Assembly (NCBI RefSeq): GCF_016919175.1
Contig: NZ_JAFFPU010000034.1
Coordinates: 1-60,635 of the forward strand
Source: Leptospira ainlahdjerensis
Lineage (GTDB): Bacteria; Spirochaetota; Leptospiria; Leptospirales; Leptospiraceae
Direction: 5' to 3'
Length of the DNA: 60,635 bases
The position numbers and the translations under genes are program-made. Under the pieces are notes generated by a model. It was not told the origin of the DNA. It saw nothing but the letters and a program-made list of their open reading frames with translations, and made no database searches. Of the stretch, positions 1 through 10,146 are shown in pieces (the stretch's first letter is position 1; every line of letters starts with the position of its first letter).

Positions 1-313
1 AAGTGTTCGTGGAGTTCCCACATTGTTTTGTCGGAGCAAGCGTTCGTGGAGTTCCCACATTGTTTTGTCGGAGCAAGTGTTCGTGGAGTTCCCACATTGT
101 TTTGTCGGAGCAAGCGTTCGTGGAGTTCCCACATTGTTTTGTCGGAGCAAGTGTTCGTGGAGTTCCCACATTGTTTTGTCGGAGCAAGCGTTCGTGGAGT
201 TCCCACATTGTTTTGTCGGAGCAAGTGTTCGTGGAGTTCCCACATTGTTTTGTCGGAGCAAGCGTTCGTGGAGTTCCCACATTGTTTTGTCGGAGCAAGC
301 CTTCGTGGAGTTC
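1..313. repeat. 37-bp tandem repeat (VNTR) at the 3' end of radA
   Basis: Eight full 37-bp units run from 1 to 296 and a ninth partial unit from 297 to 313. The array is cut by the window edge, so the true copy number is unknown. Units are near-identical and alternate strictly between AAGTG and AAGCG at their first bases, giving a 74-bp higher-order period; the partial last unit has AAGCC. Each unit contains GTGGAGTTCCCAC, an imperfect palindrome of the kind scattered through the intergenic DNA of this window, and TTGTCGGAGCAAG. The last partial unit overlaps the radA stop codon (312-314). Arrays like this vary in copy number between isolates in pathogenic Leptospira, where VNTRs are used for typing; that this locus varies is inference. 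Confidence 0.95.
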
Positions 314-1691
314 AATTCGCACCGGGAAACAAGGAACGCAAATCGTTCAAGGACCGAATCCCTTGGATCTGAATGTCCAGACTTTTATCGATCTCACTCA
401 AGTTTCCTTCGGGAACGATCACCTTCTTCATACCGACTCCGGCGAGTTCCTTGATTCTTAAACTCGCCTGGCCGATACTTCTTACTTCACCGGAAAGACC
501 CACTTCTCCTAAAACGCAGGTTCCTTTCGGAAGAGGTTGATCCAGATAACTCGAGATGATCGAAGTGCAGATCGCGAGATCGAGCGCGGGTTCGTCTGCG
601 TCGAGGCCTCCCGCGAGATTGCTGAATATATCACATTCTCCTAATTTGAGTTTGATGTATTTCTCGATCACTGCCGCGAGTAAAATCAAACGGCGCGTAT
701 CCGGACCTTCCGCCATTCTTCTCGCTTGCGAAAAACCGGACTTGCTCACAAGAGCTTGCACTTCCACAGTCAGAGCGCGGCTTCCTTCTAGGACCGCGCT
801 GATCACGGAGCCGCTTCTTTCTTCAGCTCCCGTGCTGATAAAAACCTGATTTCGATCTCCGACTTCCCGGAGACCTCCTGAGAACATTTCAAAGATCGCG
901 AGATCTCCTACCGCGCCGAAACGATTTTTGACCGCGCGCAACAAACGATAGTAATTGAGGCGGTCTCCTTCAAAATAAAGAACCGTGTCCACGAGATGTT
1001 CCAAAACTTTCGGACCTGCGATTGCACCTTCCTTTGTGATATGACCCGTCATCAAAATCGGAATCCCCGATCTCTTCGCGGTTTCAAGCAACACTTGTGT
1101 ACATTCTCTGAGTTGTGTTACGGTTCCTGCTTGGTTCGGAAGCGCTTCTCTTGCGATCGTCTGAATCGAATCCACAAAAACAACCGCGGGTCTTTCTCCT
1201 TCGATCATCGCAGAAATATTTTCGGCGTAGGTTTCGGAAGTAAGAAACAGATTCGCGGAACGAATCCCCATTCTTTCGGCGCGCATCCGAATCTGAGATG
1301 GAGATTCTTCTCCCGAAATATAAAGAACTTTTTTGTTTGCGCTTGTCAGATTGCGAGAAACTTCCAGAACCAACGTGGACTTCCCGACTCCGGGTTCTCC
1401 TCCGATCAAGGTTAAGGAACCGGGAACGAGTCCTCCTCCCAAAACGAGATCAAGTTCTTTCAAACCCGTTCCCATTCTTTTGAGAGATTCTTCTTCCACC
1501 TTATCGAGAGGAATGGGTTCCTTATACGATTTATTCTTCTGAGAATTTCCGTTCGAGGCGGCGAACCTTTCCCCGCCGACCTCTTCCACGATCGTATTCC
1601 AGTTTCCGCAGGACTCGCACTTTCCGGCCCAGCGAGCGTAGTCCTGACCGCAAGACTGACAAACAAAGTTTCGAGTGAGTTTCTTTTTCAA
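312..1691 (-). CDS. radA: DNA repair protein RadA
   Basis: RadA is a RecA-like ATPase that promotes branch migration of recombination intermediates in the cytoplasm. The 459-residue product has the usual family length. It starts with a C4 zinc finger (Cys11, 14, 25, 28), followed by a Walker A loop GEPGVGKST around residues 98-106, the RadA-specific KNRFG motif near 257, and a C-terminal Lon-protease-like domain (GGLDADEPALDLA region). The start is TTG at 1689-1691 and overlaps the TGA of the upstream exonuclease gene (TTGA), so translation is probably coupled. No later start is possible without losing the zinc finger. The stop codon lies in the last partial unit of the 37-bp repeat. Confidence 0.96.
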   Translation of the reverse strand: MKKKLTRNFVCQSCGQDYARWAGKCESCGNWNTIVEEVGGERFAASNGNSQKNKSYKEPIPLDKVEEESLKRMGTGLKELDLVLGGGLVPGSLTLIGGEPGVGKSTLVLEVSRNLTSANKKVLYISGEESPSQIRMRAERMGIRSANLFLTSETYAENISAMIEGERPAVVFVDSIQTIAREALPNQAGTVTQLRECTQVLLETAKRSGIPILMTGHITKEGAIAGPKVLEHLVDTVLYFEGDRLNYYRLLRAVKNRFGAVGDLAIFEMFSGGLREVGDRNQVFISTGAEERSGSVISAVLEGSRALTVEVQALVSKSGFSQARRMAEGPDTRRLILLAAVIEKYIKLKLGECDIFSNLAGGLDADEPALDLAICTSIISSYLDQPLPKGTCVLGEVGLSGEVRSIGQASLRIKELAGVGMKKVIVPEGNLSEIDKSLDIQIQGIRSLNDLRSLFPGAN

Positions 1692-2326
1692 TGTTCGAAA
1701 AGCGCGGGCATCTCAAGCCAATCGATCTGGTTGAATACGGGAAGACAACGAAACGCGTCTCTTGCCAAAGATTCTCTTCCTTCCCTCACGAGAATTTCTG
1801 TGAGTTTTTGTTCGAGAGAAATCAGATACTTCACGTCGCCGCTTGCGTAGTCCACTTGGTCTTTGGTAAGAATTTTTTTACCCCAGTCGGAAGATTGATT
1901 CTTCTTATCCAATGTCTCGTCATAAAATTCCCGGATGAGATCTTTGAGTCCGTGTTTGTCCGTATAAGTCCTCGCAAGTTTACTCGCGATCTTTGTGCAA
2001 AAAACATTTTGCATCGCGATTCCTAAACGATAACGAAGGAAGAGAGTATCCATTCTTGCGAAATGAAAAATTTTTACGATCTCGGGATTTTCGAATAAGG
2101 ACTTGAGATGAGGAGCTTCTTTTTGATCCGGAAGAATCTGAACCAAACTCACGTTATTGGAAGAATCGCAGATCTGAACCACGCAGAGTCTGTCTCTTCT
2201 CGGGTTGAGTCCCATCATCTCGCAGTCTACGGCCAAACGGTCGTCGGCCAGATATTCTTCGAATCTTTTTTGTGTCAGATCCCCGGGAAAAAGCTCCGGT
2301 TTTATAGTTGAACGTTTTGGAGGCAT
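1688..2326 (-). CDS. RNase D-like 3'-5' exonuclease (DEDDy family)
   Basis: A 212-residue single-domain 3'-5' exonuclease of the DnaQ/RNase D fold, expected to trim RNA or DNA 3' ends. Visible catalytic motifs are Exo I DCE (Asp34, Glu36), Exo II around HFARMD (Asp93) and Exo III YASGD (Tyr160, Asp164). It lacks the HRDC domains of full-length E. coli RNase D (about 375 residues), so it belongs to the short 'ribonuclease D' group. I start it at the ATG at 2326; a longer reading from a TTG at 2374 adds 16 residues that look unlike the family. It overlaps radA by four bases and probably forms an operon with it. The substrate is unknown. Confidence 0.87.
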   Translation of the reverse strand: MPPKRSTIKPELFPGDLTQKRFEEYLADDRLAVDCEMMGLNPRRDRLCVVQICDSSNNVSLVQILPDQKEAPHLKSLFENPEIVKIFHFARMDTLFLRYRLGIAMQNVFCTKIASKLARTYTDKHGLKDLIREFYDETLDKKNQSSDWGKKILTKDQVDYASGDVKYLISLEQKLTEILVREGRESLARDAFRCLPVFNQIDWLEMPALFEH

Positions 2327-2449
2327 AATTTCATAATAATCCGTACCGCGTGGTTTCGGGAACCAAAAATACAAAACAAGGCCGCTGGAATTTTAGAAAA
2401 GTTCCCGTTTGAAAAAACGAAAAGCGATCCAAAGCGATAGAACAAAAGA

Positions 2450-4390
<1,941 letters not shown>

Positions 4391-4453
4391 CTGGAATTCG
4401 ATCCCGGATAAAATTCCAACCGAAAAAACAAACCACACGGAGACCCAAATCGA

Positions 4454-4939
4454 ATGAAACGCACTCAAAAACAAGTTCTGGCTTTGGTCATAAGTCTTTT
4501 TATCCTCAGTCTCAATCACTGCTTTATCTCGGAATCGATCTCTGCGGGCGTGAACTCTCTCAGTAAATCCTCCGATTCTCTCGAAAGTCTTTCCGGATCG
4601 ATCAAGTCCATCTCCGGTTCCATAAGTTCCGTCCTTTCCTCTTCTTCCGGGGACGACGAAAAAAAGGAAAAGGCCTACTTAAAAGACGTTCGCGATCTCA
4701 CGGCGATGCACGTTGAAAACGGATTTCAGGAAATCGAATTTAAAAACGATCTTACGACCCTCGCGCTTCAAAACGGACTTACGAATTGGAAGACGTTGCG
4801 CGTAACGTATCTCGGAATCGGAAGCGGATTGAAAAAAGCGGGAGTAAGCGAGGAAAAATTCCAAACCTTCGTACAAGGATTAGGAACCTCCAAACCGGAA
4901 ATCGTGGAATCCATTCAAAAAGGATTTACTCAGCTCTGA
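4454..4939 (+). CDS. small exported protein, possible lipoprotein
   Basis: A 161-residue protein whose first 23 residues form a signal-like segment (MKRTQKQ, then a hydrophobic run ending LSLNHC). Cys23 could be lipidated. However, Asn-His before the Cys is a poor lipobox even by relaxed spirochaete rules, so lipoprotein status is uncertain. Residues 28-70 are Ser-rich with SLSxSxDSLxSLSGSI-type spacing, and the rest is helical and charged. I do not recognise a functional family. It lies 63 bp after the galactosidase gene and its TGA overlaps the probable start of the next gene, so the two are likely co-translated and may act together at the envelope. Confidence 0.72.
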   Translation: MKRTQKQVLALVISLFILSLNHCFISESISAGVNSLSKSSDSLESLSGSIKSISGSISSVLSSSSGDDEKKEKAYLKDVRDLTAMHVENGFQEIEFKNDLTTLALQNGLTNWKTLRVTYLGIGSGLKKAGVSEEKFQTFVQGLGTSKPEIVESIQKGFTQL

Positions 4940-6777
4940 GATTTTTTCTTTTCTTTTTGTCGACGGCCCTGCTTAATCCTGCGGGGCTCCGTTCCACACC
5001 CACGACAGCAGACTTTATCTACGTCGACGCAAATACCGGGCAATCCAGCGGAGGACATACCGGAATCCGAGTCGGAAACAAGGTCTATCACTATCAATTT
5101 TTCCCAGACGATATCTTTCATCTCGTAAGAGAATCCTACGACGACTTCGCATTCGGTTATAATATTCTATCCAATCGGACGAGCGTTCTTACAAGACTCG
5201 ATTGGGATCCGAAAGAAATTTCAATCTTAGAATCCGGACTCAATCGTCTCTATCTCGTTCAGTTCAAACACTTGCAGAACTGGGAAGTTCTTAGGAAAGA
5301 AGCGAAGTTCTTCGAGGAATTGAAATCTCCCGAAAAAAAAATCGGACTTCGAGCGACCGCATACTTTACAAAAGAACAAAATTCTAAAATAACAAAGGAT
5401 CTTAAGGAAGAATTGGAATCGAAATTTGGTAAACAATTTCTTTCCACACTGGAGAATCGTCTAAAAGAGAACGTTCTTTTTCCGAAGAACGAACTCACAA
5501 ACCTCCGTTTTCCTCCTCTACCCGAAAACATTTCCGCTATCAAGTTTCCTTTTTTTACACAAGGTCCTTATTTAAAAATCCGTGATACACTCGAAGGCAT
5601 TCTACTCTGTCAAATTTTAAGGGAAGAATGGGGACTCAATTCCGACCTTCTGATCGGCGATTCCAAAAACAAACTTTCCGAAAAGGAAATCGAACTTTTA
5701 CAATTCTTCTTCCGGAGACAGAAAGAAAGTCTTTTGCAAATTATCGAAGAACAAGACCCGGGATGGGCGTTCAGTGCGTTAGTCGCGCTTGGAAGGATGC
5801 AGGCGGTGGAGGAAAGTTTAGAATCCGGTTTTCCGGTTTTCCTTTCCAGTTTTCCGGAAGATTCTCCGCTCATCCAAAAAGAGGCCTCGGGAGACAAGGA
5901 AGCGGTCCGTCATATTGAAGTAGAAACGTCTTCGATAGTATCGTTGGCCCGCGAGAAAATATCCTCTCTCAACTCCATTACGGAAAAGGAATATCAAATC
6001 TGGGAGGATGCAACCAATCGGGCATTCGAACTTCAAGAAGGTCTTGCAAAAACGATTCCGGTGCGGATGTATTCCGGGAAGTTGATTCCACAAAGAGAGA
6101 ATTATTTTTTGATCTCGATGTTTTTGCCTCAGAATTCGAAACTCGAAGAATATGCAAGAATTTCAAAAGAAAGAGAATCGGAATATCATTCCCGATTGAA
6201 AGAACTCTATCAGTTTCATCTTCTTTCCGAAAACTGTACGACTGAGATCGTAAAAAGAGTTCAAGAAACCTTCGACTTGAAGGAAAAATCCTTTCCGGGG
6301 GAAAAGATCGACCCGAAATTTTCTCCATCCTTCATTCCATTCTACGCATCTCATTCGATTTCAAAACGATGGAAGAATTCCGGTGAAACCGTTTTTCTCT
6401 CCTATAGAAGAAAAAAACTCGGGGAAGTTTTAGAGAAGGAACCAGGAATTCGAACCGCCTTTCGGGAATCTCTTACGTTTACTTCTTCGATTTACAAATC
6501 CAATCGAGAGGACCCTGTTTTTCCGTTTTTTACGGACGATGTTTTTTGGAAAAGACCGCTCTACGGAATGGTTAATTTTACCGCAGGTCTGGGCCTTACA
6601 ACGGCGGGGTTATTCAGCCTTCCCTTCGACAAAGGAGAACGTCTTCAAAAAGGATTTCAGTCGGCCTTTTTCAGTCTCCCTGAATTTATTTTTTTTAATA
6701 TTCGAAAAGGCACATTTCCTTATGTTTCGATGAAAGAACTTCCAAAAGAGCTCTTCCAGTTCCAAGAGGAAGATTGA
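4936..6777 (+). CDS. exported DUF4105-like protein (permuted NlpC/P60-like?)
   Basis: A protein of about 613 residues beginning with a clear signal peptide (LRFFLFFLSTALL). The mature part starts with a GGHTGIRVGNKVYHY segment and carries ENCTTEIVKRV about 400 residues later. A His-containing block before an Asn-Cys-Thr block is the pattern of DUF4105/Lnb-type and permuted NlpC/P60-like exported proteins; I infer a thiol hydrolase or acyltransferase fold but cannot name a substrate. The reading frame stays open back to a TTG at 4786, deep inside the preceding gene. There is no ATG near the signal peptide. The best candidates are CTG at 4936 (overlapping the upstream TGA as CTGA, with AAAGGA at 4919-4924) or TTG at 4957. 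The start is therefore uncertain. Confidence 0.75.
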   Translation: MRFFLFFLSTALLNPAGLRSTPTTADFIYVDANTGQSSGGHTGIRVGNKVYHYQFFPDDIFHLVRESYDDFAFGYNILSNRTSVLTRLDWDPKEISILESGLNRLYLVQFKHLQNWEVLRKEAKFFEELKSPEKKIGLRATAYFTKEQNSKITKDLKEELESKFGKQFLSTLENRLKENVLFPKNELTNLRFPPLPENISAIKFPFFTQGPYLKIRDTLEGILLCQILREEWGLNSDLLIGDSKNKLSEKEIELLQFFFRRQKESLLQIIEEQDPGWAFSALVALGRMQAVEESLESGFPVFLSSFPEDSPLIQKEASGDKEAVRHIEVETSSIVSLAREKISSLNSITEKEYQIWEDATNRAFELQEGLAKTIPVRMYSGKLIPQRENYFLISMFLPQNSKLEEYARISKERESEYHSRLKELYQFHLLSENCTTEIVKRVQETFDLKEKSFPGEKIDPKFSPSFIPFYASHSISKRWKNSGETVFLSYRRKKLGEVLEKEPGIRTAFRESLTFTSSIYKSNREDPVFPFFTDDVFWKRPLYGMVNFTAGLGLTTAGLFSLPFDKGERLQKGFQSAFFSLPEFIFFNIRKGTFPYVSMKELPKELFQFQEED

Positions 6778-7206
6778 TCGATTCGGATCGAAATCAAATC
6801 GTTCCTTAAAGATTCCCCGACTTTTTCGTAAATCGAAATTTCCTGCGAACATTTGGTCCGACAAAGAATTTACTTCCTAAAAAAAGCTTTTTCGAGCATG
6901 AAGAGCTCCTAGAAGAAGGATTTTTTAGGAGTTCCTACACGGAGATTTGCGCTTGCAAAAAGTGTAATTTTGTGATATAGAAAAGTCCGTCGTGTTTTTT
7001 CCCGCCACCTCACCCCTCCACCCGAAATCAGGGCGGGGCGCGCCGCTTTCACAGAAGATCCGTCGGAGTTCCGACAGAATCTTCTTGAGATTCTGGTTTC
7101 AGGGTTTGGAACAAGTTCTCCTTTCGGAAGACAATTATGAAAAATCCTTCCTTGCTCGGAAGTCGTGATCCCTTTCTCAAATCGGAAAAAACAATGATGA
7201 AAGAAC
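6778..7206. other. 429-bp intergenic region between convergent genes, mostly a repeat element
   Basis: This gap separates the 3' ends of the plus-strand DUF4105-like gene and the minus-strand phosphatase gene. It contains one complete copy of the structured intergenic element (6927-7084). The remaining DNA (6778-6926 and 7085-7206) shows no convincing gene. Confidence 0.7.
6927..7084 (+). repeat. structured intergenic element, copy A
   Basis: In order: left palindrome AGGAGTTCCTAC (6929-6940 region), the block AATTTTGTGATATAGAAAA at 6965-6983, a C-rich tract, a hairpin CCACCC-loop-GGGCGG ending in GGGGCGCG (7018-7042), and a right palindrome GTCGGAGTTCCGAC (7062-7075) nested in an outer GAAGAT/ATCTTC stem (7054-7059 with 7079-7084). 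The same modules in the same order recur at 18.76, 24.10, 47.09, 51.46 and 51.61 kb. Confidence 0.88.
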
Positions 7207-8316
7207 CTACGGGATTTCGAGTAAAACGTAGGAAGCGTCGTCTCTATATTCTCTTGCTGGAATCGTGGATCTAACATAGGTGTCCAAGGAGTTTTTCATC
7301 CTTCCGATCGTATCTCCGCCCGCTTTGTGGATTTCATTCAACTCCGAAATCAAAGGATGCGTGAGATTGTTGATAATTCCATCCGTAAAAAGAAAGATGA
7401 TATCTCCCGAATTCACGAAAACCTCGTGGCTCGGAAACTCAACCTCTTCCAAAATTCCCATAAGCTGACCGGACCTCTCTTTCAAAAAAGAAAAACCTTC
7501 CTTATGAAAGTGCACGGGAAACGGATGACCTCCTCTCGCGTAGACGAGTTTTTTTCGCTCTGGAAATAGAATCACACAGGCAGCCGTCATACTGTGAGTC
7601 CCGATATTCAAGCAGAGCTCCTGATTCATTTTTTTTAGAATTTCAGAAGGATTGTCCGAATTCTTAAATTCTTCCCTCGCGAGAGTTGTCATTAAAAGTG
7701 CGATCAAACCGGAAGTAACTCCGTGATCCTCAACGTCCCCCAAGAGAAGCAGGATCGATTTTTCTTTTTTAAGAATTACGTTAAAATCCCCGCTCACAAA
7801 GGAAACGGGAGTGATATCGGCTTCCACTCGAAACGGAGAAAGATCAGGAATGGAAAAAATTTTCCCTTGAACTCTGGACGCAAGACGAAGATCTCTCATG
7901 ATCACTTCGTCTCTTAGATCTCTTTCTTTTAGGATCGAATAATAATCGTAAGCCCTTTGAATCGCGATTTGGACGGTTTGTATGGAGAATGGTTTGAGAA
8001 GAAAGTCGCTCGCCTTGTGAGTCAAGGAGGTTACTACATTGTTGATATCGCGTTCCCCCGTCATCATAATGACTTGGGTTTTAGATTCTAAATTCTTAAA
8101 ATAAGGAAGGATTTCAAGCCCGCTGCTTCCGGGCATGTGAATATCCAGGAAAACGATCGGATTGAGTTCTTTTTCGAAATACTGTTTTCCCTGCTCTACG
8201 GAATCGAAAAATACGCTCTGGTAACCCAGTTTTGTAAGAATGAGTTCCAGCGTCTCTCCTACGTCTCTATCGTCGTCGAGAATGATGATTTCCGGTCTTA
8301 GGGAAAATTCCGCCAT
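7207..8316 (-). CDS. response regulator with PP2C-type (RsbU/SpoIIE) phosphatase output
   Basis: A 369-residue two-domain signalling protein. Residues 8-125 are a receiver domain with acidic pocket Asp14/Asp15, phospho-acceptor Asp58 (FLDIHMPG), Thr86 and Lys108. Residues 160-369 are a PPM/PP2C serine phosphatase of the RsbU/SpoIIE kind, with the metal-binding blocks GDVEDHG and FLFTDGI. Such proteins usually dephosphorylate an anti-sigma-factor antagonist in a partner-switching pathway. No antagonist or anti-sigma gene is adjacent, so the partner is unknown. It is the last gene of a three-gene operon, one base after the unknown gene upstream. Confidence 0.92.
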   Translation of the reverse strand: MAEFSLRPEIIILDDDRDVGETLELILTKLGYQSVFFDSVEQGKQYFEKELNPIVFLDIHMPGSSGLEILPYFKNLESKTQVIMMTGERDINNVVTSLTHKASDFLLKPFSIQTVQIAIQRAYDYYSILKERDLRDEVIMRDLRLASRVQGKIFSIPDLSPFRVEADITPVSFVSGDFNVILKKEKSILLLLGDVEDHGVTSGLIALLMTTLAREEFKNSDNPSEILKKMNQELCLNIGTHSMTAACVILFPERKKLVYARGGHPFPVHFHKEGFSFLKERSGQLMGILEEVEFPSHEVFVNSGDIIFLFTDGIINNLTHPLISELNEIHKAGGDTIGRMKNSLDTYVRSTIPAREYRDDASYVLLEIP

Positions 8317-8317
8317 A

Positions 8318-9133
8318 TTAGACTTTCCTTATATAATGAGTACCTGAAACGATCTTTTTCACTTTTTTATAATATTCTTCGTCGAAAAGCGTCGATTCGA
8401 GATAAGCGCTGATACAAGAGACCATCTCTCCGTACTTCCAGATATAAACTTCTCCGGTCGTGGAATCGCAGATTTGTTCTCCGTGAATTTCGTTGCTGAG
8501 TTCCCTCAAATTCGTTCTGCTAAAAGACTGAAGGATCGCTCGAAACTTTCCTTCCTTTTCGGGATCCACGAATTGAAACGACTTATGAAAAAGAACCGCG
8601 TCGTGAAAGTATTCCGGAATATTAAAAGCCCCGTAGGCCCCCATTTTGGTCGCGAGAATTCTGATAAAACCTGTGATCTCGTTCATCACGCTTAAACCCG
8701 GATATTCTTGACCCTGATGGAGTTTCTTTTTTACTTTCATCGTTTTCGCTTTTAGGTTCTGGGTCAGGAGCCAGTCAATATAAACGAGCTTGTAGGATTG
8801 ATCCAGCTTTTTAAACTGAAAGTCTGAAAATTTTAGACGCATGTGAACGAGAATTCCGCCGGAAGAATCCTTGATATAAATCCGATTGTCCATTTCGGAA
8901 ATTCCGTCTAAGGAAATCTGAAAATCGGAATAACCCCTCGCCTCGAGAATACGGAACATTCCTGCGTCTTCCATCATCACTCTTACTTCTTCGATCGTGA
9001 ACCGATTGAAGAGACTGTTCTCGATTCCGAGCGAAGTCTGAAATTCGCGCGAGATGTCGATCATTCCGAGTTCTTGACCGTCCAAAAAACCGGGATTGCC
9101 CTTGTTTTTATCCGAATCCGAGAAGATTCCCAT
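8318..9133 (-). CDS. conserved hypothetical protein in HDAC-phosphatase operon
   Basis: A 271-residue soluble protein that I do not recognise. It starts MGIFSDSDK at the ATG at 9133. A longer reading from 9205 would run into the upstream gene and has an Arg-rich tail typical of out-of-frame translation. It has no signal peptide, membrane segment or obvious motif. The middle (about 60-115) looks like a beta-rich small-domain fold, and the C-terminal half holds IRILATKMGAYGAF and ending FDEEYYKKVKKI. It sits 4 bp after the deacetylase gene and 1 bp before the response regulator gene, so it is surely co-transcribed. It is a candidate sensor or adaptor for that regulator. Confidence 0.8.
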   Translation of the reverse strand: MGIFSDSDKNKGNPGFLDGQELGMIDISREFQTSLGIENSLFNRFTIEEVRVMMEDAGMFRILEARGYSDFQISLDGISEMDNRIYIKDSSGGILVHMRLKFSDFQFKKLDQSYKLVYIDWLLTQNLKAKTMKVKKKLHQGQEYPGLSVMNEITGFIRILATKMGAYGAFNIPEYFHDAVLFHKSFQFVDPEKEGKFRAILQSFSRTNLRELSNEIHGEQICDSTTGEVYIWKYGEMVSCISAYLESTLFDEEYYKKVKKIVSGTHYIRKV

Positions 9134-9137
9134 AACG

Positions 9138-10043
9138 TTAGTCGGCCGCAAAAACCTTGATCGTATTGTAGTGAATCGTGACGGTATCGTGGAAGTCCTT
9201 CGCATATCCTCCCGCCGGAAGAATCACAACGGGCGCGTCGACACGAAGCGCAAAGTCTTTTACGATCTTGTCCCTCTTTCTCAAACCTTGAAACGTAAGC
9301 TTCAGATCTCCCAAAGAATCCCCTTCGAACGGATCCGCTCCCGCGATATAAAAGATTAGATCGGGTTGAAAAGAAGAATAGATTTTCTCGAGCGATTCTT
9401 CCAGAAGTTCGTGATAGGTCTTATCATCGGTTCCTTCTGCAAGAGCAACGTCCATTCCGGACTTTTCTTTTTTGGGATAGAGATTTTCCTGATGCATGGA
9501 GAAGGTAAACACGTTCGGGTCGTTTTGAAACACCACGGAATTTCCGTTCCCCTGATGAAGATCCAAATCGATGAATAATACTTTTTTGCGGGGATTCTCT
9601 TTTAGAAATAATTTCCCCGCGATCGCGGCGTCGTTGAGATAACAAAATCCTTCCGCACGATCGGGCATACTGTGATGAAAGCCGCCGCCGATATGATAAA
9701 CGAATTTATATTTTTTTGTGAGTTCCATAGAGAGAATCGTTCCTCCGACCGCGAGTACAAAACTTTGGACGATTTGTTTTGTAAGGGGAAGTTCGGAATA
9801 CTGAGTTCTGTCCGTGAGTTTGAGAGAAAAAAAATCCTTTAAGAATTCTTTCGTGTGAACCAGGGCCAATTCTTTTTCTTTGGCAGGGTCCGGCTTGTGC
9901 ACATAGAGATCCGCGAGTTTAGGATCTTGTTTTACGAGATTATAAACCATCTGGTATTTCCTTGCCGGAAATACGTGGGGCCCCAGATCCATATTATAAT
10001 CCGGATGATATACTAATCCAATTCGTTCTAACTGCTTCTCCAA
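9138..10043 (-). CDS. histone deacetylase-like / AcuC-family zinc hydrolase
   Basis: A 301-residue member of the arginase-deacetylase fold used by class I/II HDACs, AcuC and acetylpolyamine amidohydrolases. The active-site histidine pair is in GGGFHHSMPD (about 118-127). Zinc ligands come from IDLDLHQGNG (Asp and His, about 158-167) and AGADPFEGD (Asp, about 240). The C-terminal glycine loop GGYAKD is present. The likely reaction is removal of an acetyl or acyl group from a lysine or a polyamine in the cytoplasm. The start is TTG at 10041-10043, giving MEKQLERIGLVYHP, where the fold normally begins. It is first in the three-gene operon with the unknown protein and the PP2C response regulator. 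Confidence 0.92.
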   Translation of the reverse strand: MEKQLERIGLVYHPDYNMDLGPHVFPARKYQMVYNLVKQDPKLADLYVHKPDPAKEKELALVHTKEFLKDFFSLKLTDRTQYSELPLTKQIVQSFVLAVGGTILSMELTKKYKFVYHIGGGFHHSMPDRAEGFCYLNDAAIAGKLFLKENPRKKVLFIDLDLHQGNGNSVVFQNDPNVFTFSMHQENLYPKKEKSGMDVALAEGTDDKTYHELLEESLEKIYSSFQPDLIFYIAGADPFEGDSLGDLKLTFQGLRKRDKIVKDFALRVDAPVVILPAGGYAKDFHDTVTIHYNTIKVFAAD

Positions 10044-10045
10044 GG

Positions 10046-10077
<32 letters not shown>

Positions 10078-10146
10078 CCTCTTTCCGTTCGTAAAGAGGA
10101 AATATTCGCTGGAACAACGGAAGGTGTTTCTTTAGAATTGCCGTTC

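Noticed and set aside
1..313. CRISPR array
   Set aside because: The 37-bp units are directly abutting and nearly identical along their whole length, with no unique spacers and no cas genes nearby.
3..461. Open frames through the 37-bp array in all three plus-strand frames
   Set aside because: 37 is not a multiple of three, so each frame cycles through the same three phases; if one is open all are. The frames run into antisense of radA and have no start signals. They are by-products of the repeat.
2327..2374. TTG start giving 16 more residues on the RNase D-like protein
   Set aside because: The extra residues show no family likeness and the ATG at 2326 is better supported.
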